Source: Neospora caninum Liverpool (Eukaryota > Apicomplexa > Conoidasida > Eucoccidiorida > Sarcocystidae). Taken from it: 64,000 bases of DNA. The first letter of the stretch is position 1. The number at the start of each line of letters is the position of its first letter. The translations under genes were made by a program, and so were the position numbers. The notes beneath the pieces were generated by a model, which was not told the origin of the DNA, searched no databases, and saw nothing but the letters and a program-made list of their open reading frames with translations. Below, one piece after another: positions 51,807 through 60,612 of the stretch. The stretch is from the NCBI RefSeq assembly GCF_000208865.1, contig NC_018397.1:4431748-4495747 (forward strand), written 5' to 3'.

Positions 51807-52303
51807 GAATGTATTTCTGCATAGATTTGTATGTCTGCACATGCATTTGCGTGTGTATTAGTGCATCTATGTTTTCAGAAGATGGGTTTCTTTCTTCATG
51901 TTTCGCGGCCATGTCGCGACTGCTCCGAAGACGGACATGGAGTCTGTCATTCGTTATATTTGTATATATATGTTTTGAAATCTACATGAATGCGTAGTTA
52001 CGTTTACGCATGTGAGCAAACGATGCAGCTCTGTAGACTGACGGGCACGTCTCAGACTGAGGTTTTTTATATTAACTGTAGCTTTACAAATTTTAAAGCT
52101 CCAGCATTTGTTTCCAAATTGTGGGGGGTTTTCATTTTTGTGTGTTGCAGCAACTTCTAGAGTGTGCCTCCGTCGTCGTGGCGAGAGGAGACTCGACAGT
52201 GTGCCCAGAAGCGTTGGTGGCATGCGCCAACGAATCGGGGTACATTCTGCGCAAGGCTGACGGGCTCTGGCAGGTTGACCATGCGTGCCTTTCCACTTTT
52301 TAA
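42627..52303 (+). CDS. MCM8-like replicative/recombination helicase
   Basis: Sixteen exons: 42627-42684, 43343-43413, 43780-44178, 44541-44668, 45127-45225, 45720-45930, 46623-46677, 47027-47752, 48053-48499, 49005-49209, 49651-49903, 50368-50574, 50873-51092, 51306-51387, 51482-51588 and 52161-52303. Together they give about 1136 residues. N-terminal OB region: VGSLVAVRGSVLR, with zinc ligands Cys204, Cys207, Cys226 and Cys231, then VDWQKF and SVDCEVRGSLVNSC. AAA+ core: Walker A GDAGVGKS (634-641), FVCGNTTSAAGLT, GEFALEAGALVLADGG, Walker B CCVDELDKM (743-750), LPARTAIAAAANP, SLSENMKMP and the arginine finger SRF (817-819). Lid: AYARQYVHP, RQLESLIRL, ARARADLVEE. C-terminal winged-helix-like ESGYILRKADGLWQ. 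The GNTT, LEAGALVL and SENMKM motifs point to MCM8 rather than MCM2-7. MCM8 acts, usually with MCM9, in homologous recombination and crosslink repair in the nucleus. Human MCM8 is 840 residues; the excess is low-complexity insertions. Intron 3 appears to be GC-AG; the last three exons are uncertain. Confidence 0.9.
43157..43182. repeat. (TA)n microsatellite, MCM8-like intron 1
   Basis: Alternating TA run about 160 bp upstream of the second exon. Confidence 0.9.
44219..44463. repeat. 23-24-bp purine minisatellite, about 10 copies, in MCM8-like intron 3
   Basis: The unit is ggaatggaaggggagagaga followed by gaa, with small length variants (agagaga versus agaga versus agaggga). It fills most of the intron with the GC donor and starts about 40 bp after that donor. 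Confidence 0.92.
45577..46411. repeat. Three (TA)n microsatellites, MCM8-like introns 5 and 6
   Basis: TA runs at 45577-45605 (intron 5), 45968-45998 (38 bp after the intron 6 donor) and 46383-46411 (intron 6). The coding exon 45720-45930 lies between the first two. Confidence 0.85.
50041..50148. repeat. (TA)n cluster, MCM8-like intron 11
   Basis: Several TA runs separated by ataaat and gtataa interruptions over about 110 bp, midway in the intron between 49903 and 50368. Confidence 0.88.
51776..51806. repeat. (TA)n microsatellite, MCM8-like intron 15
   Basis: TA run in the last intron of the proposed model. The exon layout on either side of it is the least certain part of this gene. Confidence 0.88.
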
Positions 52304-52738
52304 TTTTTCGACGTTCGCGCTGGACCTCGTGCAATAACGCATGCCTTCATGTTGGAGTCGGAACGGCTCTAGACGGATATAGATACACCTCACTGGGCGC
52401 ACGAACCCCTATGCTCTTGATCTATCTACTTATATCTCTCTATATTGATATCGACGTAGAGACGTAGAGATATGTGTGGCTGTGTCCTGCAAATAAGTAG
52501 GCGGTATGTGCATGCAACCGTAAAATCTTGTGTAGCAAGAGAGGCAAGTCCTCACAAGTCGATTGGGAAGAAGCGACGGGTTGGGCCCTGTTGCCAGCCG
52601 TCAGAGAACAGTGTTGCTTTGTCCTGGTTGGTATGCCGCTGAACCCTGTGGGAAAAGGTTGCGGTGCTCTCTGCATTTGGGCGTGTCTTTTCAAGTGGGA
52701 GTCCGAAGGGAAGCAACTCGGCCTATGATTTGTCTTCT

Positions 52739-53350
52739 CTATGGAATCAAAATCCACACTTCTGCGCGGATTTCTGGCGCGTTACCGCGTGCGCATCGAG
52801 GTTGCGCTATGGCTAGCCTCGAACTTCTGGAAAAAGTCTCGTTCCCTGCGAGGTTTACACCTGGGTTCCAACTGCGTGGCAACTTCCCCAAGAGGGAACA
52901 TGCCACTGGGAAGCAAGGATGGTGTTTCCACAGAACACCGCCTCGACGCGGTTGCGCGGGCGCCCATTTGTTTCGGAAGTCCAAACGTACGGCCGGATAC
53001 GGAAGTCTTTTTCCAAAGGCCTTCGCGGCACTCGCCCATGCACTGTTGACTTTTTCCGCAATCTCCTTCGCGGCACTCGCCCATGCACTGTTGACTCTTT
53101 CCGCAATCTCCTTCGCGGCACTCGCCCATGCACTGTTGACTCTTTCCGCAATCTCCTTCGCGGCACTCGCCCATGCACTGTTGACTCTTTCCGCAATCTC
53201 CTTCGCGGCACTCGCCCATGCACTGTTGACTCTTTCCGCAATCTCCTTCGCGGCACTCGCCCATGCACTGTTGACTCTTTCCGCAATCTCCTTCGCGGCA
53301 CTCGCCCATGCACTGTTGACTCTTTCCGCATTCTCAGCCGTCGCGTACAT
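52739..53350 (-). CDS. Hypothetical repeat ORF, alanine-rich helical repeats (doubtful)
   Basis: An ATG-initiated 203-codon frame whose N-terminal half is a 15-residue repeat (RVNSAWASAAKEIAE, with KVN in the last copy) encoded by the 45-bp minisatellite. The unit is Ala-rich and amphipathic, as in coiled or helical repeats. The remaining 90 residues resemble nothing recognised. Other frames through the same repeat are also open, including a Cys-containing one (MGECREGDCGKSQQC) on the same strand, so openness is not evidence of translation. No splice sites or neighbouring exons support it. Reported only because it is the one ATG-initiated frame here with protein-like composition. Confidence 0.2.
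   Translation of the reverse strand: MYATAENAERVNSAWASAAKEIAERVNSAWASAAKEIAERVNSAWASAAKEIAERVNSAWASAAKEIAERVNSAWASAAKEIAERVNSAWASAAKEIAEKVNSAWASAAKAFGKRLPYPAVRLDFRNKWAPAQPRRGGVLWKHHPCFPVACSLLGKLPRSWNPGVNLAGNETFSRSSRLAIAQPRCARGNAPEIRAEVWILIP
53023..53335. repeat. 45-bp tandem minisatellite, 7 copies
   Basis: The core cactgttgact recurs at 53041, 53086, 53131, 53176, 53221, 53266 and 53311, exactly 45 bp apart. Copies are almost identical; the first has tttttccgc for ctctttccgc and the last diverges after gca. The period is a multiple of three and no frame contains a stop on either strand. Confidence 0.96.
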
Positions 53351-56118
53351 GCCTTTTTCCGGGCAACAGAGAAGAGAGTTGCAGGTCGCCGCGTTGCTGA
53401 GCGCGGAGGCGGGGAAAGCTCCATGGGTAATCCACTTCCATGTGTGCGTTTTTGGCCCCGATAGAGAAGGTCAGATGATCCCATGAACGTCGCTAAAGCC
53501 TGCAATCAACCACTGCACGTGTTGATCTTTTAACGGGAGGTCCATTAGGTGGTCGGTGAATGAGAAGTCCTAGGGGTATCTTTCCGACCCTGCGCCAAGT
53601 GTATGTTATTTAAGGCCGTCAGGGTTTCACTCGACAACTTTCCAGCACCCCCCGCAGCGCTGGTGCAGATTGAACCGATTTAAAAGCAGCGTAGAATTCG
53701 AACTCGAACAGATATCCTAGACTCGCCATGGTTGAGGCTGTACTTTCGCGAGCATGTTAAGTCCTAGCTATGCACATCGTGGTTCCTGCATATTGGACGC
53801 TGTGAAGATCCCCGCCAGAGAAGAGACGGGGATTTCACGATGCCCATCGCGACAGGCCACCTGCAATTGCGTTTTCAGCACATCAGATCTCCTGAGAGAA
53901 CAGTTCGCAGTCCTCGTGTTTTTGCAGGCGAAACACGGAATAGAAAGGATGATGTGCGGAGCACGGCAGCGAAACAATGATGACGCCGGTAGCAGGGGAA
54001 CATACGGGGAAGTGTCGCCAGCTTCGCGGCTGCAACAACTTCCTCTTCAGGGGAGAAGCGTACCTCTGCATCGTACGTTGAAGTCCGCGATATTCTAGAT
54101 ATTACCACACGAAGCAGCTGCGATGATGTAGCAAATAGTGAAGACAGCCACGAGTTTACTACTACGGGGAACAGTGGACGGCACAACTCCCCACCGTTGG
54201 TTGAGCAAAGAAACGCATTGTCGCCAGTGGTTTTTGTGGAAGCGACCTGTGGGAAAAGAAGGCTGAAGTTTTGCACTGGTCGTGTTACGAAAATCATGTG
54301 GTAGCAACAGAGGATGTCGCGGGTGTCCTTTGGAGGTCCCCTGAGGCTTGCGCAGCAGGTTCACCGCCACATTTTCCCTGGGTTCCTAGCTGACACAAAG
54401 CACGAACGCTCTATCCACCTTTCCAGCGCCATTCAGGCCGTTTCGGAGACCAAGTGGCCAGAATCGCTGAGAGAAAATATGTCCCCCCCTCCGAAATGCT
54501 TCTGCAGAAGATCCAGCATGTATCGACACACGCAGCCCGCTTCTTTAGCGTTCGGTTGTAGGTAGGCCGTCCCACTGCGCCGAAGAAGACAAGGGAGCGT
54601 GCGTACTAACGAGACGACACTGTAAAACTGTGTTGCGTGTCCAACACGAATCTACACCTCTTTGGGACTCCCTGCGTCCCGAGTTTGGGCGGCTTGAATG
54701 ACGGCACATCGACACACGCTGTTCCCAAAACATGCCGACGGGCCGAAGGCGCGCAAGGGGTACTCTTACCGCCGTTTCGTTCACTGGCTGAATGGCCGCA
54801 TGGCGCGCGTACCCCTTCTTACGTTCGGACATTGCGTTGCCCCTCTCCAGGTCGTCGCAGAACTTTGGGAATATCCTGGCTACCCCTCTACCCCGTCCGC
54901 TCTCTAACCCGCGAAACGTGGCCCCCCCCCCCCCGCCGACCGACCAGCGCGTTCACACCGCTTGAGACGAAACAAGCGACGCAGTTTTCGAGTTTGCGAG
55001 ACGATCCGCATCTCGAAATGTGTTGTTTGTGGGTCGTCCAACTGGCAAGCGACGGTCTGATGATCAGAAACCCGAAAGTCAGACTGTCTCTCGACAAAGG
55101 CTGAGGTGTACGTCTTTTACGAGTGTGTTCTCTGAAAAACCTACGGCATGTCTACGTGGAACGCTCCCGCTGGGTGTTGCCTTCCGAAACCAAACTTTGG
55201 GACAGCTGAGCGAGCGTGCAGAACAGGCCTCTCGTTTCTGCCCGTCTGAACGGCGTGGGTACGCGGCCGAGGTTCGCGGTTTATATCAGACTCACAGTTT
55301 GGGATTCTGGGTAGATCATTTTTGATTTTCGATTTTTGCGACTGGGTAGTTTTTACCCACCAATTGATCGCGTACGCTTTTGCTACTTTCTTCTGATTTG
55401 ATCTCGGTTCGTGCTTCCGGGATGCGAGCATTTTCTTCAGGCTGCCTCTCTTCTGTTTATCGGGTTCCGCATCTCCGGAAGTGAACTGTCTTGTGTTCTT
55501 TTTGCCAGTTCCGTAGATTGGGTCTACGTTCTAGTCCGTGTGTGTGTCCGAATCTGTGTCGCTTGCAGAGCGCATTCTCGTTTTAGTGGGATTTAGAGAG
55601 TTTGGCTGCGTCGGTGGAGCCCGTGCCCTCGTTTCCAAAGTGTTCGGACGGGGCTGTGCGGCGGCTGTGTTTCCCCCGATTTTTTGTCTCTGGCTTTTCG
55701 CCACGTCTTCTCTGCGCTACATACATGCGGCGCACAGAGTACGTTTCTCCGTGCACTTCAAAACCGTGTGAAGTTGCGAACACACATCCAGCGAACACAC
55801 ACTTCGCGCAGTGGCCGCCTCTCTCTCGTCCGAGAGTTCTGTCGCTAGAGGCTTGAGAGAGAGCGAGCGCCCTGCCGATCCTTCTCTTCAGGCGTTCGGG
55901 GTGGTGTTGCCTGACTTGTTCTTGTGCGTGTCGGGCCGCGCTTGCGCGTGCGGCACCTTTTCCGGAAAATCCGGTTGAGTTTCTCCAGAGTTTGCTGAGT
56001 CATATAATTTTCCTGTCTAGTGTGCGAGAAACCTTTTTTTCTTGGTTTTTCACTTCTCGCGTACTTTTTTTTATTTCCGAGGCCCCCGTGCATTTCTGTT
56101 TTTTCTGGGCTTGTCAAG

Positions 56119-56619
56119 ATGGCGAAGAAAGCGAAGGCCACTCCAGCTGGAGCTTCTTCTCGTGGTGGCCGCGCTATGGCGAAGAGCGCTTCTTCTGGAG
56201 CTCCAACTCCCAAAAAAATGGGCAAGAAGACGCGTGCGGCCGGTGTCGTCCCGCCGCGCCCCATGAAGAAACCCGCGGCGGCCAGCGGGGAAAAAGCTGC
56301 GAGGAAGAAGGTTAGCCCGAAAAAGATGGTCAAGAAAGTGGATCGTGGCGTTGCAAAGAAACCCGCGTCGGCCATGAAGAAGGTTTCTTCTGACAGAGAG
56401 CTTCACTCTAGCAGTGCACCCAGCAACGACGTTGCCGTTGCGTCTTCCGGGTCTGTCGCGACACCCATGAAGAAGAAGGCAGCTCGTCCCGCCAAAGTTG
56501 CCAAGAAGAGAACACCCGCGATGGCGAAGAAAACCCAGAAAAAGGTGCCAAAGAAGGCCGCTGCTCCTAACAAGAAAGCCCTTGCGAAGAAGGGGAAGAA
56601 AACGGGCAAGAAGCACTGA
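56119..56619 (+). CDS. H1-like basic chromatin protein, second copy
   Basis: Encodes 166 residues, single exon as far as can be seen, starting at the ATG in caagATGGCGAAG. The composition is Lys/Ala/Pro/Ser/Thr-rich with SPKK-like blocks (TPKKMGKK, SPKKMVKK, TPMKKKAARP) and the end KKGKKTGKKH. A central stretch of about 25 residues (roughly 94-118; DRELHSSS and SNDVAVASSGS) is poor in lysine and may separate two DNA-binding arms. No winged-helix globular domain is present. (S/T)PKK motifs bind AT-rich minor groove and are typical of H1 tails, so a role in linker DNA compaction is likely. It is longer than the 79-residue relative at 17148, and the two share only composition, not clear alignment. 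It could alternatively be another basic nuclear or nucleolar protein. Confidence 0.78.
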   Translation: MAKKAKATPAGASSRGGRAMAKSASSGAPTPKKMGKKTRAAGVVPPRPMKKPAAASGEKAARKKVSPKKMVKKVDRGVAKKPASAMKKVSSDRELHSSSAPSNDVAVASSGSVATPMKKKAARPAKVAKKRTPAMAKKTQKKVPKKAAAPNKKALAKKGKKTGKKH

Positions 56620-59382
56620 ACAAAAACAGTCACAAGGACCCCGAGCGTCGTGCCTTAAGAACCGAGCCGGGGTCACAACACACCCAAAGAAGCAGCTCTC
56701 TGCTTAGTTTCGCGCCTTTTTCGCGGGGAAGTATACCTATACATTTATGCATGTATAAATGTGTGTCTCTTCAAAAATATACGCCAGAGATGTGTTTCCT
56801 CTGCCTCCAGGAGGAGTGGGATCATTTTAAATGAGCTGTCGAGAAGCCATATATTTCCACGAAAGGGTCTCTCTATGCTGGATATATAGAGGAAAAGCCG
56901 CGTTGTCTTTTTGAGAGGTGCTCTGTTATGTGTGGCTGCCGTTAACAAGCTGGCTTTCATAGAGGGTTTGGGCGATCTCGTGCCTGTATTTTGTCGCGCC
57001 TTTTCCGGAGGAGGCGCTTTCTTTTTATGATTCGCGGCAGTTGCCGGTGTGTAGATATGTTTAGATGCGTCTGAGTGTGAACACATCGCCGATACATACG
57101 CTTTCCTCTCCTTGATCGTGCTTAATCATAATGTGGAATGAGGGAACAAGAGAATCCACCGCATAAACTTAAAGGTCTTGTCGCACGGCAAAACTCGGAA
57201 CACACGCCGAGGAGTCCACAGTTCCCACGGGCCTTTGTCGAATGCCAGCAGCTATTTTCGTGTCTTTTGGATAAATGGCGCCACGATCTACATCAGCCAA
57301 CTGCCTTCAAGCGTTGTGTGTTCCAAGTCCACTCAGAGATGCCTGGTGTTCCGCGGTAAGAGGCATCTAGCGTTGTCAGCCACACCGGGGGGTATGGTCG
57401 GATCACGTGCACTCTTTTCACGATAGTGTAAGGACTGTGTGCGATATGTCCAGGGTGGAGGGACCCAGGGGAAGCATACGCTAATGTACCGGTGTAAGCA
57501 TGTTTGTATGAAATGGTGCCCTGCCTTGAATAGGCTTCGGAGATACCGGAGGTGTCGCAGCACGGATGATTCCTGTGATGAATCATTTGAAGGCGGGAGT
57601 TGTGCGTAGCCGTGAGGCACACGACAAAACCTGAGACCTGGCGCACTTTCACTGGCGCTGCACCGAGAAGCACAAGCACTCAGCTACAAGATGAGAGACA
57701 TTTACACTTTAGCTAACGCCATCGCACATGGAGAGTGTCCTGAACTTGGTCGCCACTACACCGTGATGCTCGAGAACTTTGGCGGGTTCCGAGTTTTTGC
57801 CCTTGGAAGAGAAGATGTCCTTGTCGCCGTTGTGTGTGGCTTCGCGGACCACGTATCAATCCAATGTTTTGAGTGTGTCTTCCCACAAAAGGCTGGAAAA
57901 GGTGCCTGCTCTCTTATGGGCATTTATATAGAGAGATCAATATAAAAACGCCGCACTGTCTTTGATAGGTGGGGCCTTCGTTTTACGATGAGAGGCGATA
58001 ACGAACTCTTCCGAGGCATAGATGAAGACAACGTCGGATGTGAGAGTGCGGGGAGTCAGACCAAAACTCGAACATCGTCGTGGGTGTGCAGGCTGGCGGC
58101 ACGCGTTTTCCGCTTTTTCCGAGTCCTTGCAAACGAATAAAAAAAGTTCTCGGCGGGTGGAATTCTCCACCCCAGGCGGATCCGTCTCACATGCAGCGCT
58201 AGCGTGCTGCGACGAGGAAGAAGCTCGGAAACAGTTTCACCTTCCGCGACGTGGGGTGATCCTCCCCAGCGCAGTTTCCGCGGTTTTTGTGAGAAAAAAG
58301 GCTCTGCAATCCGCGTGTGTCGGCTCGGAAAAAGGTTTCCTTAACTGCACGTTTCACGTCACGCCACGGGTCGGTTTGTAATCAAGCAACTGACTAGTCC
58401 AGATACCCTCCCTTGGTAGGCAAATACGCATTCACAGAAACCCGAGATACGTCCTTATCTATGAAAATGTACACATTTTCACAAGAAGCATGCCGTAATA
58501 AAAGCGTACAAAAGCCATGTATGCCATGAAGTTAGGTGCCTCCGCATTCCTGACTTGGACGCAAAACTGTTACAAAAAGGTCCACAAACCTTTTCTCTCA
58601 TGACCAGGCGGGGCCGAGAAACAGCAATGACGCACGAATGTCTGCGAGAAACGTCGAGCTTAAGTAAATCATCAACTTTGACGCATTTTTTGACCAGGCG
58701 ACCGCTCGCTCTTTTGAGGTGCTGGAACTTGCAAACCTTCCAATCTACTCGCAGCAGAGTTTCTCTCCACTGCCGCACGCCTTTTTTCTTCCTCCTGACT
58801 GCCCTTCCACCGCCGTACTCGACATGCACATACAAATATATATCTGGAGATGTTTATATACGCATCTGTAAGGCGCGTGTAATACTGTAAACGCTGAGGT
58901 CGCGTCCCCTGCTTTGTATCGTGTGTGCATTGGCCGTTTTCCTTTTCCGTCACAAGCGACACAGATGACGTCCAGTTGCTCTCGGCTGGGGCCTTCCGAG
59001 ATCGCGGCCGTCTTACGGCTAAGACACTCTGCTTCGTTGCCGGTTTCGTTGCTTCCGGATTGTCGACGTTCGCTGTTGCAGTGCATGCACCCGCGCCTTC
59101 ACCGCTCCCCGGAATGTCATGTTTTCTCTTGCGTCCTCCGGCGCCTTGAGATTCCCTTCCCATTCGCTTTGTTTCTCTCGGTCTCCCTCTCGCGCGCGCC
59201 CGCCTCGCGTCTACATCCCTCATCTCTTACATTTCCTGACTTCCTCCCACGCCGCTTCCCAGCGCGCTTTCTTGTCTCGCTTCACTCTGGCGATTTCTTT
59301 TACCTTCTCTCTCCCCGGGCCCCGCACGTCCCTCCACCATTTGTTCTCTGCCCCCTTCCGCGGTCGCCTCGCCGCCCGATCC
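56620..59382. other. Spacer between second H1-like gene and V-ATPase C gene
   Basis: Contains 3' untranslated regions of the two convergent genes. A small ATG-initiated frame at 57691-57945 (84 residues) was considered but has no recognisable domain. No repeat array or RNA gene was seen. Confidence 0.4.
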
Positions 59383-60612
59383 TCAGGCCGAACTGCGGTG
59401 CGTGCCAAAGGGCTGCAGCGACAGCCAAATGTACGGGAAGAAGTCTTCATCGTCGCTGCCGGGGTCGTCTTTTCCCCCGGTGAAGTAGCTGTTTCCGAAG
59501 CCGCCTTTCGGCGAGAACAGTTTATCCAGTTCAGAGCGGAGTTTCTTCTCCTTGGCTTCGCTGACGGGGCGCAGGACGAAGGCGGCGAACTCCGGCGGGA
59601 CGCCGAAGCGGAGAATGGCCTCGCAGAAGGTGCGCATGACCTTGAGATGCATCCAGGCGACGAAGATGTCGGAGAAGGCGGCGAAGCAGACGCGACTCAA
59701 AAAGGTTTCTTGCTTGGTTTTCTCGGCTTCGACGCGGGACCGCGCGAGCACGGTCTCTCTGTAGGTCTGTTCGCTGTACTTGAAGTCGCGCACGATGAAC
59801 TTCTTCGCCTGCGCGGCTTGTCGGAAGGCGGGCACGTGCGAGGTGAACAGGATGACCCGCCAGAGCGCGTTCCCGTCCGCGTCCTCCGCGACGTTGAACT
59901 TCCGCGAGCTCCGCGGGACCACGAACGCGTCGAGGCTCTCGTACGTCTGTTCCCACTCGCGCTCGTGGCCGCGAGGCACAACAACGACGGCAGTCGTGAG
60001 GTGTTCCGTGTTCAAGAAGTCGTCTTCGCGCACGGTTTCCGGTGACAAGACGTCAATCAAGTCGCGCTGAAAGTAGTTCACCGGCCCCGTCTTCTTCCCC
60101 GCCGCCGTGTTGGCCATTTGCTGGCGAACTTCTTGCCAGACGGCGACTTTGGCGCGCACCTCGTCGTCCGTCTTCGTCACAGACTGGACGAGAGTGTCGA
60201 GGTTCTCGGAGATCGCCCGGAGACGCGGATACTTGGCGTCGTCCCACTGGAAACGCCGAATGTACTGGTCCACCGTCAGAGAGTGTCGCTGCCACACAAC
60301 CTTCAACTCGCAGTCCGGATCAATCTCGAGGGCCTGCCGCTCGATCCGCCGAATCACGCTCTCTACGTACGCGTCCTGTTTCTGCAAGATGTCCACCGAC
60401 CGAATCAAGTCGTCGAAAGTCCCAAACTTGAGGTGCGGAATGTCCAGCAGACACGCCTCATCGCACAACGCGTTGCGCGGACCCAGAACCGCGCGCTTCA
60501 ATGAGCTAAAGATCTGCTCTGCGCTGTGCGACTCGTCCGTGTTGCACGCCACAATCCAGTACGGAGACGTCCGAGAGCCTCCCTCCCCCGGCGAGGGCCC
60601 TGTCCCCAACAT
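59383..60612 (-). CDS. V-type proton ATPase subunit C
   Basis: Intronless frame of 409 residues; the ATG at 60612 is the first in frame. It aligns along its whole length with eukaryotic V-ATPase subunit C (Vma5, ATP6V1C): YWIVACNTDES at the N-terminus (family xFWLIS), DIPHLKFGTFDDLI, IRRFQWDDAKYP, REDDFLNTEHLTTAVVVVP, ESLDAFVVPRSS, KKFIVRDFKYSE, FVAWMHLKVMRTFCEAILRFG and the C-terminal FFPYIWLSL. Subunit C is the elongated V1 subunit that contacts the peripheral stalks and V0, and regulates reversible V1-V0 assembly. The pump acidifies vacuoles and secretory organelles, and in coccidia also acts at the plasma membrane and in microneme/rhoptry maturation. Length is near the usual 380-390 residues, with a small acidic insertion (DDPGSDDED) near the end. 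No 5' splice acceptor is needed, so the frame seems complete. Confidence 0.95.
   Translation of the reverse strand: MLGTGPSPGEGGSRTSPYWIVACNTDESHSAEQIFSSLKRAVLGPRNALCDEACLLDIPHLKFGTFDDLIRSVDILQKQDAYVESVIRRIERQALEIDPDCELKVVWQRHSLTVDQYIRRFQWDDAKYPRLRAISENLDTLVQSVTKTDDEVRAKVAVWQEVRQQMANTAAGKKTGPVNYFQRDLIDVLSPETVREDDFLNTEHLTTAVVVVPRGHEREWEQTYESLDAFVVPRSSRKFNVAEDADGNALWRVILFTSHVPAFRQAAQAKKFIVRDFKYSEQTYRETVLARSRVEAEKTKQETFLSRVCFAAFSDIFVAWMHLKVMRTFCEAILRFGVPPEFAAFVLRPVSEAKEKKLRSELDKLFSPKGGFGNSYFTGGKDDPGSDDEDFFPYIWLSLQPFGTHRSSA

Larger units (their letters stand above)
52304..56118. other. Spacer between MCM8-like and second H1-like gene
   Basis: Apart from the 45-bp minisatellite at 53023-53335 and a 13-base C run at 54922-54934, no conserved exon, RNA gene or splice chain was found. 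The last few hundred bases before 56119 are pyrimidine-rich and probably form the promoter or 5' untranslated region of the H1-like gene. Confidence 0.45.

Noticed and set aside
53023..53335. CRISPR array
   Set aside because: The repeat is a head-to-tail minisatellite with no unique spacers, in a clearly eukaryotic context.
52919..53464. Plus-strand repeat ORFs (RGTRPCTVDSFRNLL and ALAHALLTLSAISFA repeats)
   Set aside because: Both arise automatically from the 45-bp stop-free unit; neither has a convincing start context or conserved flanking sequence.
54922..54934. 13-base C run as a structural or regulatory element
   Set aside because: A short homopolymer with no neighbouring G-tracts arranged for a quadruplex on the opposite strand beyond this single run; its length may also be a sequencing artefact.
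57691..57945. 84-codon ATG-initiated plus ORF
   Set aside because: Composition is plausible but there is no recognisable domain, no supporting splice structure and no conservation evidence; an ORF this short is expected by chance.
59119..60045. 308-codon plus-strand ORF
   Set aside because: Antisense shadow of the V-ATPase subunit C exon, which has full-length family similarity on the other strand.
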